Assembly (NCBI GenBank): GCA_963772805.1
Contig: CAVYYU010000008.1
Coordinates: forward strand, 62,001-126,000
Length of the DNA: 64,000 bases
Source of the DNA: Legionella_A sp963772805
GTDB lineage: Bacteria; Pseudomonadota; Gammaproteobacteria; Legionellales; Legionellaceae
Direction of reading: 5' to 3'
Below the pieces are notes generated by a model. The model was given only the letters and a program-made list of their open reading frames with translations. It was not told the origin of the DNA and searched no databases. Shown here piece after piece: positions 63,917 through 64,000 of the stretch (position 1 is the stretch's first letter; every line of letters starts with the position of its first letter). A program made the position numbers and the translations under genes.

Positions 63917-64000
63917 CTAGCCTAGCTTTTTTGCAAGCATATCAAATGCATGTTTGGGGAGAAGTAGCCAATAACGTCCTTTGTTTTTCATGTGCTCACC
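63917..64000 (-). CDS. possible 3' end of a minus-strand gene running off the window
   Basis: The last 27 codons, read from the window edge, are open (containing MKNKGRYWLLLPKHAFDML) and stop at 63917. This is too short to judge and may be chance. If real, a gene convergent with murE starts beyond the window, which would mean the cell-wall cluster is broken after murE. Confidence 0.2.
   Translation of the reverse strand, partial: GEHMKNKGRYWLLLPKHAFDMLAKKLG

Overview
The window looks like a chromosomal segment of a gammaproteobacterium, most likely of the Legionellales (Legionella/Coxiella-like) type. The housekeeping genes are gammaproteobacterial: fimV-truA-trpFBA, mraZ-rsmH-ftsL-ftsI-murE, fis next to a class A RNase P RNA, an adjacent gspD-gspE pair, and the pilVWX-pilY1 minor-pilin operon. 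Interspersed accessory genes have the look of secreted host-directed proteins: a coiled-coil paralogue pair, a protein with kinase-like motifs and an ankyrin-like segment, and a small open frame ending in a CAAX-like tetrapeptide. No secretion-system or taxonomic marker gene settles the lineage, so the assignment is inference.

Layout. 1-9.6 kb is accessory: the end of a QEGLA-motif metallopeptidase gene, a REP-associated tyrosine transposase (RAYT), an array of 29 units of a 95-bp palindromic repeat, then two paralogous coiled-coil genes, the first split by an IS1202/ISNCY-like insertion. 9.6-25.6 kb carries murI, mltD, gloB, rlmJ, a small PA3496-like gene, a sphingomyelin-synthase-like membrane protein, epmA, a divergent histidine kinase / response regulator-GGDEF-EAL pair, a TIGR01777 epimerase, a RecB-type nuclease and pilU. 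25.6-32.5 kb has a DUF302 gene, a DnaA-box-containing AT-rich gap, the kinase-like/ankyrin gene, acetoacetate decarboxylase, a glycine-zipper lipoprotein, a cNMP-binding CPBP protease and folD. 32.7-41.7 kb is fimV-truA-trpF-trpB-trpA-glnS followed by cysS. 41.8-42.9 kb is a decayed, repeat-rich gap. 42.9-53.2 kb encodes type II secretion (gspE, gspD) and the type IV pilus minor pilins with the PilY1 adhesin. 53.7-64 kb has suhB, trmJ, a cysteine desulfurase, a HesB/IscA carrier, fis, rnpB, coaX and the first part of the division and cell-wall cluster.

How it works together. The surface machinery is well represented (PilU retraction ATPase, PilVWX/PilY1 tip complex, FimV scaffold, GspD/E). 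A c-di-GMP regulator sits beside a sensor kinase. The trp genes overlap by 4 nt in a tight operon that runs into glnS. The division cluster has a strong promoter and MraZ-type repeats upstream.

The most distinctive feature is the repeat biology. A palindromic REP-like family occurs as the large array next to the RAYT and as dispersed copies at 9.5, 14.0, 28.8, 40.2 and 42.7 kb. Several dispersed copies have perfect 34-bp arms with compensatory changes, and one is contained in a 187-bp element with 26-bp terminal inverted repeats.
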